DNA of 55,926 nucleotides from Sinanaerobacter chloroacetimidivorans (GCF_018128545.1 NZ_JAGSND010000024.1:1-55926), one strand, 5' to 3'. Shown: positions 34,929 through 43,427, counted from the first letter of the stretch. Notes: generated by a model not told the origin, from the letters alone. Made by a program: numbers and translations.

Positions 34929-34976
34929 TGAGGCGGTAAAAAAGATGCCGCCTCAAGCTGGTGGGGCCTTGGCGGC
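34929..34976 (-). repeat. Array site B: hairpin arm with lost rlmD tail
   Basis: The minus strand carries the shared arm GCCGCC, then CCCCACCAGCTTGAGGCGGC, then ATCTTTTTTACCGCCTCA, nearly identical to sites C and D. It diverges exactly where the H-V-E codons should begin. The break at that point suggests a recombination crossover or deletion. Confidence 0.65.
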
Positions 34977-35033
34977 TGACACGGACCTTAATGATTACAG
35001 TCATTGGCTTTTTCGCCAACCTTCTCCAATTCA

Positions 35034-35375
35034 CTATTCCCAACTTTTCCATACATCTGCTTCATAACCAACCGTTGCTTTATTTCCATTACGAACAACG
35101 GGAGTTTTAATTAACTTGGGGTTTTCGATAATTTTTTCTCCTTTATCTTCCTCTCTAAGATATTTGACCAGCCCCAACAATTGCTTATCTTTACAGTTCG
35201 GATCAATTAGGTTCTCATATCCGCCTACTGCTTGCTTAACACTGTTTAATTCCCCTTTGCTCATTCCTTTCTGAATAATATCAATGAGCTGATATTTGAT
35301 CCCACGTTCTTTAAAATATCTCTCCGCTTTCTTTGTATCAAAGCATTTGGATTTTCCAAATATTTGTATATTCAA
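35034..35375 (-). CDS. ArsC/Spx-family thioredoxin-fold protein
   Basis: This protein of about 113 aa has the thioredoxin-like ArsC fold: IQIFGKSKCFDTKKAERYFKERG with a single active Cys, YQLIDI, and KTPVVRNGNKATVGY near the end, with the usual cis-Pro. Arsenate-reductase-like and YffB-type proteins look like this, and the exact reaction is uncertain. The TTG at 35375 is preferred because GGAGG lies 8 bases upstream; upstream ATGs fall at or before that site. It is grouped with thioredoxin and TSCPD genes under a MerR regulator. Confidence 0.82.
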   Translation of the reverse strand: MNIQIFGKSKCFDTKKAERYFKERGIKYQLIDIIQKGMSKGELNSVKQAVGGYENLIDPNCKDKQLLGLVKYLREEDKGEKIIENPKLIKTPVVRNGNKATVGYEADVWKSWE

Positions 35376-35590
35376 AAATAATTCCTCCATTTTTATCATG
35401 ATCTATATCTAACATAGCAACCATAAAACGTGCCAGCGGACACATTGTGAGATACACTTCGCTGATAAATTAACCATCCTTTATACTTGCTATCACTAAA
35501 AAAAATCAGGCATTAAAGAATAAAAACAAAAAAGCTCTCTTGAAGAATAGTCATATTTTTTTGATAATTTTGCTTGTTTTCTTTGCATTT

Positions 35591-35620
35591 ATTATATCAA
35601 AAAAATGGGCTTGAATTCAA
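35591..35620 (-). promoter_or_regulatory. Possible promoter of the ArsC-like gene
   Basis: On the minus strand TTGAAT (35615-35620) and TATAAT (35591-35596) are 18 bases apart, between the thioredoxin gene and the ArsC-like gene. The leader would be about 200 bases; I see no gene in it. Confidence 0.4.
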
Positions 35621-35653
35621 TCTTTTAATAGGCTTAGGGTTATTCAGTACCCC

Positions 35654-35974
35654 CTATATTAAATTATAAAATCTTTCTATTTTCTCTTGCAATTCAATGA
35701 TACTTATAAATCTAGATTGCCTAATTATTTCCTTGCTTTCAATAAACATAATAACAGTTGGTACAGTAAATACTGAATATTTACCTACAGTTAATTGCAC
35801 CTCATCAATCTCCACCTTAGCATACGCAATCTTACTATATTTCTTAAGAAGCTCTTTTATCTTAGGTAAAAGTCCAACACATACACTACAATTTTGAGAA
35901 GAAAAATATAGCATTGCAACTTTATTCTCTATTATGAATTTATCAATGCTCTCTAAAGATTCTAGTATTTTCAT
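35654..35974 (-). CDS. Thioredoxin-like protein
   Basis: This 106-aa thioredoxin-fold protein has an atypical active site C-S-V-C in YFSSQNCSVCVGLLPKIKEL (canonical C-G-P-C), YAKVEIDE near residue 52 and cis-Pro in FTVPTVIMF near residue 70. It probably reduces disulfides for the neighbouring redox proteins. The gene is A+T-rich like its neighbours and belongs to the group controlled from 36667-36697. Confidence 0.9.
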   Translation of the reverse strand: MKILESLESIDKFIIENKVAMLYFSSQNCSVCVGLLPKIKELLKKYSKIAYAKVEIDEVQLTVGKYSVFTVPTVIMFIESKEIIRQSRFISIIELQEKIERFYNLI

Positions 35975-36097
35975 ATACTAACCCCAAATCCTAAAATTAA
36001 ATTTGTAAATCTTGTACCATTTTTTTACAGCTCCAATAATATATAGTTCTTTGCAAGGAATATTAATCATGTATATTATATTATCGAACAGTTAATT

Positions 36098-36244
36098 CTA
36101 CTTTGCATTAAGACTATTTAATATTATGGAAGCTGAAAGTGCTATATTTACTATTTCTTTTATTTTTTCAATAGGAGCAGAAGAAACCACATTCAAAGGT
36201 AGTTGAAAAGCAAGATTTATAGCGTATAATGAAATATTATTCAA
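36098..36244 (-). CDS. 48-aa small protein between thioredoxin and TSCPD genes
   Basis: A TTG-started frame of 48 codons has GGAGG 8 bases upstream. It encodes NNISLYAINLAFQLPLNVV then SSAPIEKIKEIVNIALS and ends in TAG. It lies in the same direction inside the redox operon and fills an otherwise empty 344-base gap. There is no cysteine and no known family. Confidence 0.5.
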   Translation of the reverse strand: MNNISLYAINLAFQLPLNVVSSAPIEKIKEIVNIALSASIILNSLNAK

Positions 36245-36319
36245 AATAACATCCTCCTGTTTTTTGTTTTTTTCATTTTAAGTGTTCTTATTACTTGTCT
36301 CCTATTTTATAATTACTAA

Positions 36320-36571
36320 TTATTTTAAAGCTTCTCTTAATGCCATTGAAAATTGTGCAGGACAAGAAGTACTCCTACCACCACAACTCACATTTTCTAA
36401 TTTATCAGCAATCTCCTTGGCATCTAGACCTATTGCCAAACTCCTAATACCAAGAGTATTACCTGGACATCCACCTATAAATTCAACGTTAACAATTTTA
36501 TTGTCATCATTTAATACAAAATTCATTTCTCTACAACAAACCCCTGCTGGTCTAAATTTTATATTTTTCAT
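36320..36571 (-). CDS. TSCPD domain-containing protein
   Basis: This 83-aa Cys-rich protein has the motifs PAGVCCREMNFVLND, GGCPGNTLGI and SCGGRSTSCPAQF of the stand-alone TSCPD family, related to a C-terminal part of some ribonucleotide reductases. It probably binds a metal through its cysteines (five are visible). It is the first gene behind a MerR-type promoter and is followed by a small protein, thioredoxin and an ArsC-like protein. Confidence 0.88.
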   Translation of the reverse strand: MKNIKFRPAGVCCREMNFVLNDDNKIVNVEFIGGCPGNTLGIRSLAIGLDAKEIADKLENVSCGGRSTSCPAQFSMALREALK

Positions 36572-36666
36572 TGTATTACCTCATAAACTATGTTTAATTT
36601 TGATCCCAGTAACAAAGAATAATTTTTATTAATTAAAATCCAATACTTTTTACTGGAATAATATCC

Positions 36667-36697
36667 AATATAATCTATGGTATAATACCAGAGTCAA
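36667..36697 (-). promoter_or_regulatory. MerR-type promoter with 19-bp spacer and operator
   Basis: On the minus strand TTGACT (36692-36697) and TATATT (36667-36672) are separated by 19 bases, the over-long spacing typical of MerR-controlled promoters. The spacer holds a perfect 13-bp palindrome TGGTATTATACCA (36678-36690). The MerR gene lies just upstream and the TSCPD gene just downstream. Confidence 0.88.
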
Positions 36698-36739
36698 ACA
36701 CTTTTTTTATATTTATAAAAAAGTTATACTTTTTTTCAA

Positions 36740-37567
36740 CTATTCATTAAAATCATCAATCGTACGCACTGGTATTTGAATTTCAGTAATGTGCTCTTCC
36801 TTTACTGCGGTTTCATGTATATTTATCTTACATATTTTTATAATATTATCTACTATTTTATATTTGTTTTGTTTTATATAGATCATCATCTTTTCAATGT
36901 GATCCTTATCATCATCGAAGGTTCCTTTATAAGCAATAGACACATACTCTCCTTCGTCTAAGATCATATTATACTCAGACTCATCCTCATCAACTAAACT
37001 AAAGGCAGCATTATATTTTAAATCTCTAACTTCATCAAACTTATCCTTATCGTATACAACACCAATCTTACCATTTCCCAATATATAAATCTTATCTCCA
37101 TATTGTTTTTGAAGTCTCTTAATGATACAATCTGCTTCGTCTTCATTAGATATACTTGCACTTAACTTCAAGGCTTTTCTTAATTTAATATGAACAACTT
37201 GTATTTTATTTAACTCTAGATCAGAAATTATTCCATCTATTGATTTTAATCTTTTAATAATATTATTTTTGTTATCTGTCAATTCTTGAATTTTTTCGTC
37301 TATTAATTTCATCTCTTCTTGTAATATTTGCTTTGTAGTTTCTATGCTTCTATCTTCTAAATATTCTTTTATTCTCTTCATGGAAATATCAAAACTTCTT
37401 AGTTCTTTTATTAAATTTAATTTCCACACATCTTTTATATTATATAATCTATAGCCGTTTTCTCCCCTGCTTGGTTTTATTATTCCAAGTTCTTCATAAT
37501 ACATTAATGAATCTTTTCCAATTCCATAAATTTCAGATATTTCTCCTATTTTATAATACTGTTTCAT
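36740..37567 (-). CDS. MerR-family regulator with GyrI-like effector domain
   Basis: This 275-aa activator has an N-terminal MerR winged helix (YYKIGEISEIYGIGKDSLMYYEELGIIKPSR), a dimerising coiled coil at about 75-125 and a C-terminal GyrI/BmrR-like pocket (DEGEYVSIAYKGTFDDDKDH near residue 205). BmrR-type members twist long-spacer promoters when a cationic or lipophilic ligand binds. The palindromic 19-bp promoter 43 bases downstream of its stop is the expected target, driving the TSCPD, thioredoxin and ArsC-like genes. Confidence 0.93.
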   Translation of the reverse strand: MKQYYKIGEISEIYGIGKDSLMYYEELGIIKPSRGENGYRLYNIKDVWKLNLIKELRSFDISMKRIKEYLEDRSIETTKQILQEEMKLIDEKIQELTDNKNNIIKRLKSIDGIISDLELNKIQVVHIKLRKALKLSASISNEDEADCIIKRLQKQYGDKIYILGNGKIGVVYDKDKFDEVRDLKYNAAFSLVDEDESEYNMILDEGEYVSIAYKGTFDDDKDHIEKMMIYIKQNKYKIVDNIIKICKINIHETAVKEEHITEIQIPVRTIDDFNE

Positions 37568-37747
37568 ATAATCCCTCCACCATTTGTTAATGCCTTACTG
37601 GTAAATCATAATGCATAGAACATGTTAAAATAATATGTTTTTTGCAAATAACACCGCTAAAAATGTCATATTTATTCTTATCATATCACAATGCTGTCAT
37701 CCACCCAAAAGATTTGGAAGAAAATAAAATCATCAACCGGGAAGAGT

Positions 37748-37930
37748 TTAGTCTGTTCGCATACTTGCGGGTCTCATCATATCTCGCAAAACCATTTGCA
37801 TATAATGTAGAACATGCTGAGATTTTATTACCAATCTCCGAATCAATGGATCGTCAGACTTTTTCCAGTTCTCTTTGAGGAGAGTTAGCCCGAATTCTAT
37901 TGCAACTGATTCCAAAAATTCAATTGCCAA
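37748..37930 (-). other. Short open frame, unassigned
   Basis: A minus-strand frame of 60 codons (AIEFGLTLLKENWKKSDDP) has no ribosome site and no family I can name. It may be a remnant. It is the only coding-like signal between 37568 and 37941. Confidence 0.25.
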
Positions 37931-37941
37931 GTCATGTATAT

Positions 37942-37984
37942 AAAAAAAGCGGGTACATTCTCTTTTTTTTCTGAAAATGTACCC
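37942..37984 (-). terminator. Terminator of the DUF2243-like gene
   Basis: On the minus strand GGGTACATT pairs with AATGTACCC across a 16-base loop and is followed by GC and seven T. It lies 44 bases after the stop at 38028. Confidence 0.8.
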
Positions 37985-38027
37985 TCTAATTTTATAGAGC
38001 CTTTGGATTTAAGTGTTGCTTTTATTA

Positions 38028-38270
38028 TTATTGGAGTTTAATCCTTCTATCTTTAATTTCTCTATATACACCAATTCCCAACAATACTAATCCAAGAATA
38101 AATAAAGCTATTTCCAGGTATTCTGACAAGGTCTCATCCGGCAAAATTCTATGCCATTTAAAAAGCCAGTGAGAAAATATATTGTCAAGTACGGCCACCA
38201 ATCCTAAAGATATAAGACTTCCATTTACTAAAATTCTATTTCTTTCGTTGCTTCTCATATTACGTTCCAA
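38028..38270 (-). CDS. Small membrane protein, DUF2243-like
   Basis: This 80-aa protein has two hydrophobic segments (LVNGSLISLGLVAVLDNIF and LEIALFILGLVLLGIGVY). The first is followed by HWLFKWHRILP, resembling the conserved D-x-x-x-H-x-x-L-x-W-H block of DUF2243 membrane proteins, of which it would be a single repeat. An ATG four codons downstream (38258) is an alternative start. The function is unknown. Confidence 0.65.
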   Translation of the reverse strand: MERNMRSNERNRILVNGSLISLGLVAVLDNIFSHWLFKWHRILPDETLSEYLEIALFILGLVLLGIGVYREIKDRRIKLQ

Positions 38271-38380
38271 GGAATTCTTCCTCTTTCAATTTATATTTTT
38301 CAGAATCAAATTCCCCATTAGTATACCTCTTTTTCAATATTTCTATAGCTTCGGATTGGTTTTGTTATGTAAAACCTCTA

Positions 38381-38600
38381 TTACTTCATTGATAGTCCCT
38401 TATCTATTGCATCCTGAATTATTTGATGACAACACGTACCTAATGGGTTGTTCTTCTGACATTGTGCATTTTTCATTGCTCCTGTAGTGTAACAATATCT
38501 TTAGCACTCTTTGCACCATCTTTTATAACGGCATTTATAACTTGTTCCTTAGTGACTTTATTACAATAACTATCACACCGATATATTGGAATCTATCAGT
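38381..38600 (-). pseudogene. BFD-like (2Fe-2S) ferredoxin-type protein, frameshifted
   Basis: The minus strand reads YRCDSYCNKVTKEQVINAVI then KDGAKSAKDIV, and after a frame shift TGAMKNAQCQKNNPLGTCCHQ and IIQDAIDKGLSMK-stop. This is the pattern of BFD-type [2Fe-2S] domains (C-x-C, then C-x32ish-C with a G-A-K repeat), but split by a one-base change and with no start. The rest of 38271-38745 shows nothing further. Confidence 0.75.
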
Positions 38601-38745
38601 CCCCTGGAATATTTGCTTACGAACCTAAATCTCTTTAATTTTAATTCTGTTGCAATATAGGATGCCATTATCTTGTATGGCTAATCATTGTTGCTATAAA
38701 CTGGATTGCCACATACAGCACGCCCTGGATTTAATGGTCCTTATA

Positions 38746-39279
38746 TTATCGATTTCGGGAGGCATAAAGAAACCGGCAGTAACCAATTTCAGATGCATTC
38801 TTCATAAGCTCTAAATTGAGCCAGGCTGCAAGCTCATAAAACGGTTTATTGCTGAACGGCCAATATGTCCGTTTACAGGAAAGCAGCTCATCATCTGATA
38901 ATTTTTCCAGTAAAGTCTTCCATCTATCTCGAAGATTATTAATGTTTTCACTTACGTCTGTTATATTTCCAGACCACTGAACCTGTTCACGGGTTAGGGT
39001 ACCATTTCCAGTAGAGTAGTCTAGCACCATTGACCACCAATATATGATATGCCATGTCAACCAGGCAATACTGGCAGGACCAATATCGTAGGATTCAGAA
39101 TCCGGCCAGTCAGCGCGCCATTTGCCGCCTTCGTGGTGAACATGCAATCCATTTGCTTGGGGTTTCCATAGGCATTCCTCGTCTGTAAGCCCATTGAAAT
39201 GGTACTCTAAGAGCTGCCATGAGATGTCAAATTGAAAATTTATTAGATTACGTATATCGCCTGCTGAATTATTATTCAT
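38746..39279 (-). CDS. DinB superfamily protein
   Basis: This 177-aa four-helix-bundle protein starts with LINFQFDISWQLLEYHFNGL and has GPASIAWLTWHIIYWWSMVLDY near residue 67, with a DinB-type metal-site histidine, and a C-terminal AAWLNLELMKNASEIGYCR. DinB/YfiT-type proteins bind divalent metals and some are thiol-dependent transferases, so the reaction here cannot be given. It stands alone just left of array site C. Confidence 0.85.
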   Translation of the reverse strand: MNNNSAGDIRNLINFQFDISWQLLEYHFNGLTDEECLWKPQANGLHVHHEGGKWRADWPDSESYDIGPASIAWLTWHIIYWWSMVLDYSTGNGTLTREQVQWSGNITDVSENINNLRDRWKTLLEKLSDDELLSCKRTYWPFSNKPFYELAAWLNLELMKNASEIGYCRFLYASRNR

Positions 39280-39345
39280 CGTAATTTCTCCAATCTATTC
39301 CATATATGTTTTATCATATTGACTAAGGTATCAATTTTCAAAGCA

Positions 39346-39435
39346 TCAGCTTTCTCCTTTCAACCTTACAATACATTCCACATGCCTTGAAGCGGTAAAA
39401 AAGATGCCGACTAAAGCTGGTGGGGCCTTGGCGGC
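39346..39435 (-). repeat. Array site C: hairpin arm plus rlmD 3'-end remnant
   Basis: The minus strand holds the shared arm (GCCGCC, CCCCACCAGCTTTAG, then ATCTTTTTTACCGC) followed in frame by S-R-H-V-E-C-I-V-R-L-K-G-E-S-stop. The end matches the C-terminus of RlmD/RumA methyltransferases. No methyltransferase body is present upstream. Confidence 0.75.
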
Positions 39436-39509
39436 AACTCTTTTGCAAAATCACTCACCTTTTAAATCATCAATCTGAAAGGATTTTTTTCGCCACCACG
39501 AGACAATCT

Positions 39510-39983
39510 TCAAATGTCTATGGAAGGATTCTTCTCCGCATGGTTTTGCTCCCGTTTCAGATAAACCATATCAACAAGCTGTTTTCCATCTTCAAACATT
39601 GGGTGGTCGTAGTTGTCCGTGAAAAAGTTTTTTATTCGATGTGATTCCGTAAACCCACATTTCTGATAAAAAATAAGCGCATAGGGGCAATCACCGGTTC
39701 CGACAAACATAGTATTACAATCCGTGTAGTGGGAAAACAGGAATTCTATCAGGCTTTTCCCATAACCTTTTCGCTGACAGTCAGGCATAACCGCAATGTT
39801 CTTAAGCTCATAAATGCCGTCTGCCTCTTTGGTAATCACACATTCGGCTTTTACTCCGCTGTCATCCAGAGCAAACATTTCGCCGCGTTCAAGGTACTTG
39901 TCTATCATGCTTTCCTGCTCGTCAGCCAACAATAGTAAATCTATATATTCCTTTTTGTCACCTGTAATTTTTCTTATATTCAT
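39510..39983 (-). CDS. GNAT family N-acetyltransferase
   Basis: This 157-aa acetyltransferase has AECVITKEADGIYELKNIAV (strand 4) and the acetyl-CoA loop MPDCQRKGYGKSLIEFLF near residue 75, then MFVGTGDCPYALIFYQKCGF. The ATG at 39983 is chosen because AGGAGCGAGGG lies upstream; the open frame extends 32 codons further without support. Its substrate is unknown; the C-terminal H-P-M-F-E-D-G-K layout is common among Clostridia GNATs. Confidence 0.9.
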   Translation of the reverse strand: MNIRKITGDKKEYIDLLLLADEQESMIDKYLERGEMFALDDSGVKAECVITKEADGIYELKNIAVMPDCQRKGYGKSLIEFLFSHYTDCNTMFVGTGDCPYALIFYQKCGFTESHRIKNFFTDNYDHPMFEDGKQLVDMVYLKREQNHAEKNPSIDI

Positions 39984-40141
39984 AACGTCCCTCGCTCCTT
40001 TACAACGTTTTAATGCTGATGCCCCTGTTCTTGAGCGCCAGCCGCACGTTACTCTTCTGGGTGGCAACCCATACTTCAATAGCAGTCGCCTGCATAAAAT
40101 TGATAACTAATTGCCGGGCTGCTTGATGCCACACCACCCGC
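39984..40141 (-). other. Gap with a 31-codon frame of unknown meaning
   Basis: A minus-strand frame from ATG 40095 to TAA 40000 encodes 31 residues (QATAIEVWVATQKSNVRLA and more). It has no good ribosome site and no family I know. I see no promoter or terminator here. Confidence 0.2.
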
Positions 40142-40345
40142 TTACATCACATTGGCCATATTAAATTGCTTGGCTATTGAAATATCATCGGTTGTAAAAT
40201 ATATTGAGATTTGATTTCCATTTTGAGAAGGAGCTCCAAGAATAATATCAGAAACCATAATTTCAGATTCACCAATCAACGGGAGTGTATTTTCATCTAG
40301 TTTTACTGATTTTATTCGCTCCCGTTCAGCATTTTCATTCTTTTC
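40142..40345 (-). other. Open frame overlapping the metallopeptidase 3' end
   Basis: In a frame shifted relative to the metallopeptidase gene, 67 codons run from a stop at 40346 to TAA at 40142 (ERIKSVKLDENTLPLIGESE then IMVSDIILGAPSQNGNQ and a beta-like tail). It has no start of its own. It could be a frameshift-made extension of the upstream protein, or a C-terminal gene fragment. It looks coding in composition. Confidence 0.4.
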
Positions 40346-40734
40346 TTATAGTCAGGCATAATACTCCCTATTTTACGCCAAAAGGATCTGTCATGATTCA
40401 TATGATAGATATGACAAAGTTCATGAACAACAATATAATCAATGAGCTCCATGGGTAACGTGACGATTAAATAATTGTAAGTAATCTCCTTTTTCGTATT
40501 GCAGCTGCCCCAGCGATTGGACATTTTATCTATTTTTATTGATCGAGGAGTTACCCCTAATGACTTTTGATAAATTTCCGTTCTTTCTTTCGTAACCTGC
40601 TTGCTCATCTTAAAATAGAACTTGCTGACTTCATCCAATATCTCAGTTTCTGAAAACCCATCAACAGAAATCACTTCATTAAGCGGACTCATATCTCCTA
40701 GATATTTAATATATTGCTTCCCTACTTCTTTCAA
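40312..40734 (-). CDS. YgjP/SprT-like zinc metallopeptidase, short form
   Basis: This 140-aa protein has the zinc-binding H-E-L-C-H at residues 104-108, a downstream His in YHMNHDRSFW and the upstream family signature SNRWGSCNTKKEITYN near residue 72. YgjP-like proteins are usually about 230 aa, and the N-terminal 80 or so residues are absent here. The TTG start overlaps the end of the upstream gene region, so it is the last gene of the helicase operon. It may cleave protein attached to DNA, as SprT-type enzymes do, but this is inference. Confidence 0.85.
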   Translation of the reverse strand: MKEVGKQYIKYLGDMSPLNEVISVDGFSETEILDEVSKFYFKMSKQVTKERTEIYQKSLGVTPRSIKIDKMSNRWGSCNTKKEITYNYLIVTLPMELIDYIVVHELCHIYHMNHDRSFWRKIGSIMPDYKKRMKMLNGSE

Positions 40735-40735
40735 T

Positions 40736-41125
40736 TCAGTCCTCTAATATTTCCTTCCATTTCGCCAAAGACGCTTTGTCCTTGGTAACATTAATAAAAG
40801 ATAAATCCTTGAATTTGACCAGCTGCTTTTTCATCTTGCTTGCCATTTTAAGAACGTCACCATTCTGCGTGGTGCTGCAACCCTTAATTATTTCATATAA
40901 GGAAGCGTCATTAATAATGATTGTAATTTCTTCTTCCTGATATTCTTCCAGCTTCAGCAACATAGTGAGAATAGAATGCAATCCAACAATAGCCGGTTTC
41001 ATATATTCTAAATAAATAGATTCCTTCTTAATAGGAATATCATCCTGAAATAAGCTGTATCGTACTTCAATATCTTCTCCCTCGTATAACATTGGAAATG
41101 CAGCCAAATATACTTTTATCATCAT
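40736..41125 (-). CDS. Hypothetical protein of the helicase operon, possibly RNase H-like fold
   Basis: This 129-aa protein is predicted soluble with alternating strands and helices: KVYLAAFPMLYEGEDIEVRY, then VGLHSILTMLLKLEEY, then EITIIINDASLYEIIKG. The strand-helix-strand order with an Asp after the fourth strand recalls RNase H-like folds such as Rnh or integrase cores, but the active-site acids cannot all be placed. It lies between the helicase (34 bases) and the metallopeptidase (overlapping), so it is part of the same system. Confidence 0.6.
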   Translation of the reverse strand: MMIKVYLAAFPMLYEGEDIEVRYSLFQDDIPIKKESIYLEYMKPAIVGLHSILTMLLKLEEYQEEEITIIINDASLYEIIKGCSTTQNGDVLKMASKMKKQLVKFKDLSFINVTKDKASLAKWKEILED

Positions 41126-41159
41126 AAGTTCTCCTATCTTCTTCAGAAAGATTATCTTA

Positions 41160-43427
41160 TTATTTCTTCTCCCAGCTACGAATGCGCATTTTCATCTCCT
41201 CGGTCCCTAGGATACCATATGCAAATCCTTTTTTAACCAGTTCCTCCGGTAAGAATTCGTCGTACTTGTCAAATAACGGAATCTCACCTTTATAGATCAG
41301 CTCCATTGGGTTAAGCGGTTGTTTTTCCATATCACTTAAAACACTGAAAAAATCTTCTCGTGTGGCTTTCATCTTGAACTGAATGAAATACGGTCTTGAA
41401 GAATCAAGGGCAGTGATACCCAGATGAGGCGCACATTTGAGCTTGATAAATCTCTCCAGAGCCAAAAATGCGTATGTGCCAAGCCATGGAAACAGACACC
41501 ACATATCACCTCCGAGACAGATGAGAGGATCTTCTGTCATGTTGGAGTTTTTGGCTGTATGCCTTGCTTCATCAAGCCTTGTCACAGCGTTCTTCATAAG
41601 GTAAGGGTAGACCACATTTTCACGCAGAACATCCTTCATTCTTTCAAGAACTTTTGTATTGATATCTCCCGGACATTGTCCGAAATATGCCGGAACTTTT
41701 CCTTTCACCTGCTCACAATAAACCAGATGGCGCTTGTGATCAACCTCTTCAACAATCCAGACATGTCCGGCAAGAGCTAATTTTTCACCTACAGGCGGAG
41801 GCATCACGATCGTACCAAGCTCCTGAGATTTGCTCCGGACAGTGTATTCTTCATTCTCCTTAAACACGGCATAAAACTTATATGAATTTGTTTGCCGTTC
41901 TCCGGCAAGGCCCACGATAAGCCCGCCTTCTTCGATTTTCTGTATATGTTCAATACTGATAAGATGCTTTAAAAGCAGTTTATAATCGTCCTGAGTTATT
42001 CTGTGGAAATAGCTCAAAGAAAGCACCCGGGCAGCAAGCCCTGCCGGAGACATTTCCCCGCTGGAGGCCAGTGTACACATCGTCTGATGATACAGGAGGC
42101 TATATGGAAGCCTGTCCAGCTTAGGAGGTTCAACCCATCGCTCCTGTACATAGAGTTGAATCAGGGCAACTCCCTGCAGCAGCATCCATGGAATCGTTGC
42201 CGGCAGCATTGCTCTTGCCTCAGGAACCTCCTCACGAATCACAAACCACATTTCCGGCGGTAAATCACGTCTGCCGGTGCGCCCCATTCTTTGCAGAAAG
42301 GAAGACACCATAAAAGGTGCATCAATCTGAAAGGCACGTTCTAACCGTCCTATGTCTATTCCAAGCTCAAGTGTTGCTGTTGTGACAGTCGTTTGGTATT
42401 GTTCCTCATCCTTCATAACAGCTTCCGCAGTTTCCCGGTAGGAAGCTGACAGATTGCCATGATGGATTAAGAATCTGTCCGGCTCGTGATTTGCTTCGCA
42501 ATACTGGCGGAGAGTCGTAGTAACAGCCTCACACTCTTCTCTTGAATTTACAAATACAAGGCACTTTTTACCTCTTGTGTGTTCAAAGATATATCCCATG
42601 CCTGGGTCGGCGTTTTTTGGTGCAATATCTGATTTCACATCCAGAACAGGCAAAGCTTCAGGAATTTCCTTATCTTCTTCCGACTGCGATCCCCGACCAC
42701 GACGCTCCTCATTCGCAGTGTTGAAAAAATGCTCCATCGAAAGCCGCCACTTTGCCCCTTTCGCCTCAATCTTTGGAATTACTGTTTCTCTCCCCGTGCC
42801 GGATGACAAAAAAGCCCCTGTACTTTCCAGATCGCCAATGGTTGCAGAAAGACCGATCCTTCTTGGATTCACTCCTGCAAGCTTGGAAAGTCTTTCAATC
42901 AAGCATAGTGTCTGTCCCCCTCTGTCACCACGCATCAGCGAGTGAACCTCATCGATCACAATAAATCTTAAATCGCCGAAAAGCCTTGCCACATCTGCAT
43001 GTTTGTGTAAAAGCAAAGCTTCCAGAGATTCGGGGGTAATCTGCAAAATACCGGATGGATTTTTTAAGAGTTTGTTTTTGTGAGACTGTGCAACATCTCC
43101 ATGCCAATGCCATACAGGGATATCTGCTTCCCTGCACAAATCATTCAGACGCATAAACTGATCATTGATCAGCGCTTTCAGAGGACCTATGTATATAGCC
43201 CCTACAGATCCAGGCGGCTCTTCATGAAAGAGTGTGAGGATAGGGAAAAATGCAGCTTCCGTTTTACCGGAAGCGGTTGATGCGGACAACAGAACATTCT
43301 GGTCTGTATTAAAAACTGCATCTCCTGCCGCAACCTGAATTGCACGGAGAGCTTCCCAGTTGTTCTGATAAATAAAATCCTGAATAAACGGTGCGTATCG
43401 ATTAAAAATATTCATACTTATGTCCAT
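41160..43427 (-). CDS. Lhr/BrxHI-like superfamily II DNA helicase
   Basis: This 755-aa ATP-dependent helicase has motif I STASGKT at 50-56, motif II IDEVH at 158-162, motif III GLSATIGD near residue 193, motif IV-V TTATLELGIDIG near residue 350 and motif VI QRMGRTGRR near residue 380. The C-terminal 350 residues resemble the Lhr-like extension found in BREX helicase BrxHI. A GGAGG lies only one base before the first ATG, so the second ATG at 43415 may be the start. It follows the BrxD-like ATPase by 49 bases. It probably unwinds DNA in a defence or repair reaction. Confidence 0.92.
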   Translation of the reverse strand: MDISMNIFNRYAPFIQDFIYQNNWEALRAIQVAAGDAVFNTDQNVLLSASTASGKTEAAFFPILTLFHEEPPGSVGAIYIGPLKALINDQFMRLNDLCREADIPVWHWHGDVAQSHKNKLLKNPSGILQITPESLEALLLHKHADVARLFGDLRFIVIDEVHSLMRGDRGGQTLCLIERLSKLAGVNPRRIGLSATIGDLESTGAFLSSGTGRETVIPKIEAKGAKWRLSMEHFFNTANEERRGRGSQSEEDKEIPEALPVLDVKSDIAPKNADPGMGYIFEHTRGKKCLVFVNSREECEAVTTTLRQYCEANHEPDRFLIHHGNLSASYRETAEAVMKDEEQYQTTVTTATLELGIDIGRLERAFQIDAPFMVSSFLQRMGRTGRRDLPPEMWFVIREEVPEARAMLPATIPWMLLQGVALIQLYVQERWVEPPKLDRLPYSLLYHQTMCTLASSGEMSPAGLAARVLSLSYFHRITQDDYKLLLKHLISIEHIQKIEEGGLIVGLAGERQTNSYKFYAVFKENEEYTVRSKSQELGTIVMPPPVGEKLALAGHVWIVEEVDHKRHLVYCEQVKGKVPAYFGQCPGDINTKVLERMKDVLRENVVYPYLMKNAVTRLDEARHTAKNSNMTEDPLICLGGDMWCLFPWLGTYAFLALERFIKLKCAPHLGITALDSSRPYFIQFKMKATREDFFSVLSDMEKQPLNPMELIYKGEIPLFDKYDEFLPEELVKKGFAYGILGTEEMKMRIRSWEKK

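Noticed and set aside
39984..40079. N-terminal extension of the GNAT protein at 39510-39983
   Set aside because: A strong ribosome site lies just before ATG 39983, and the extra residues are Arg-rich with no family match.
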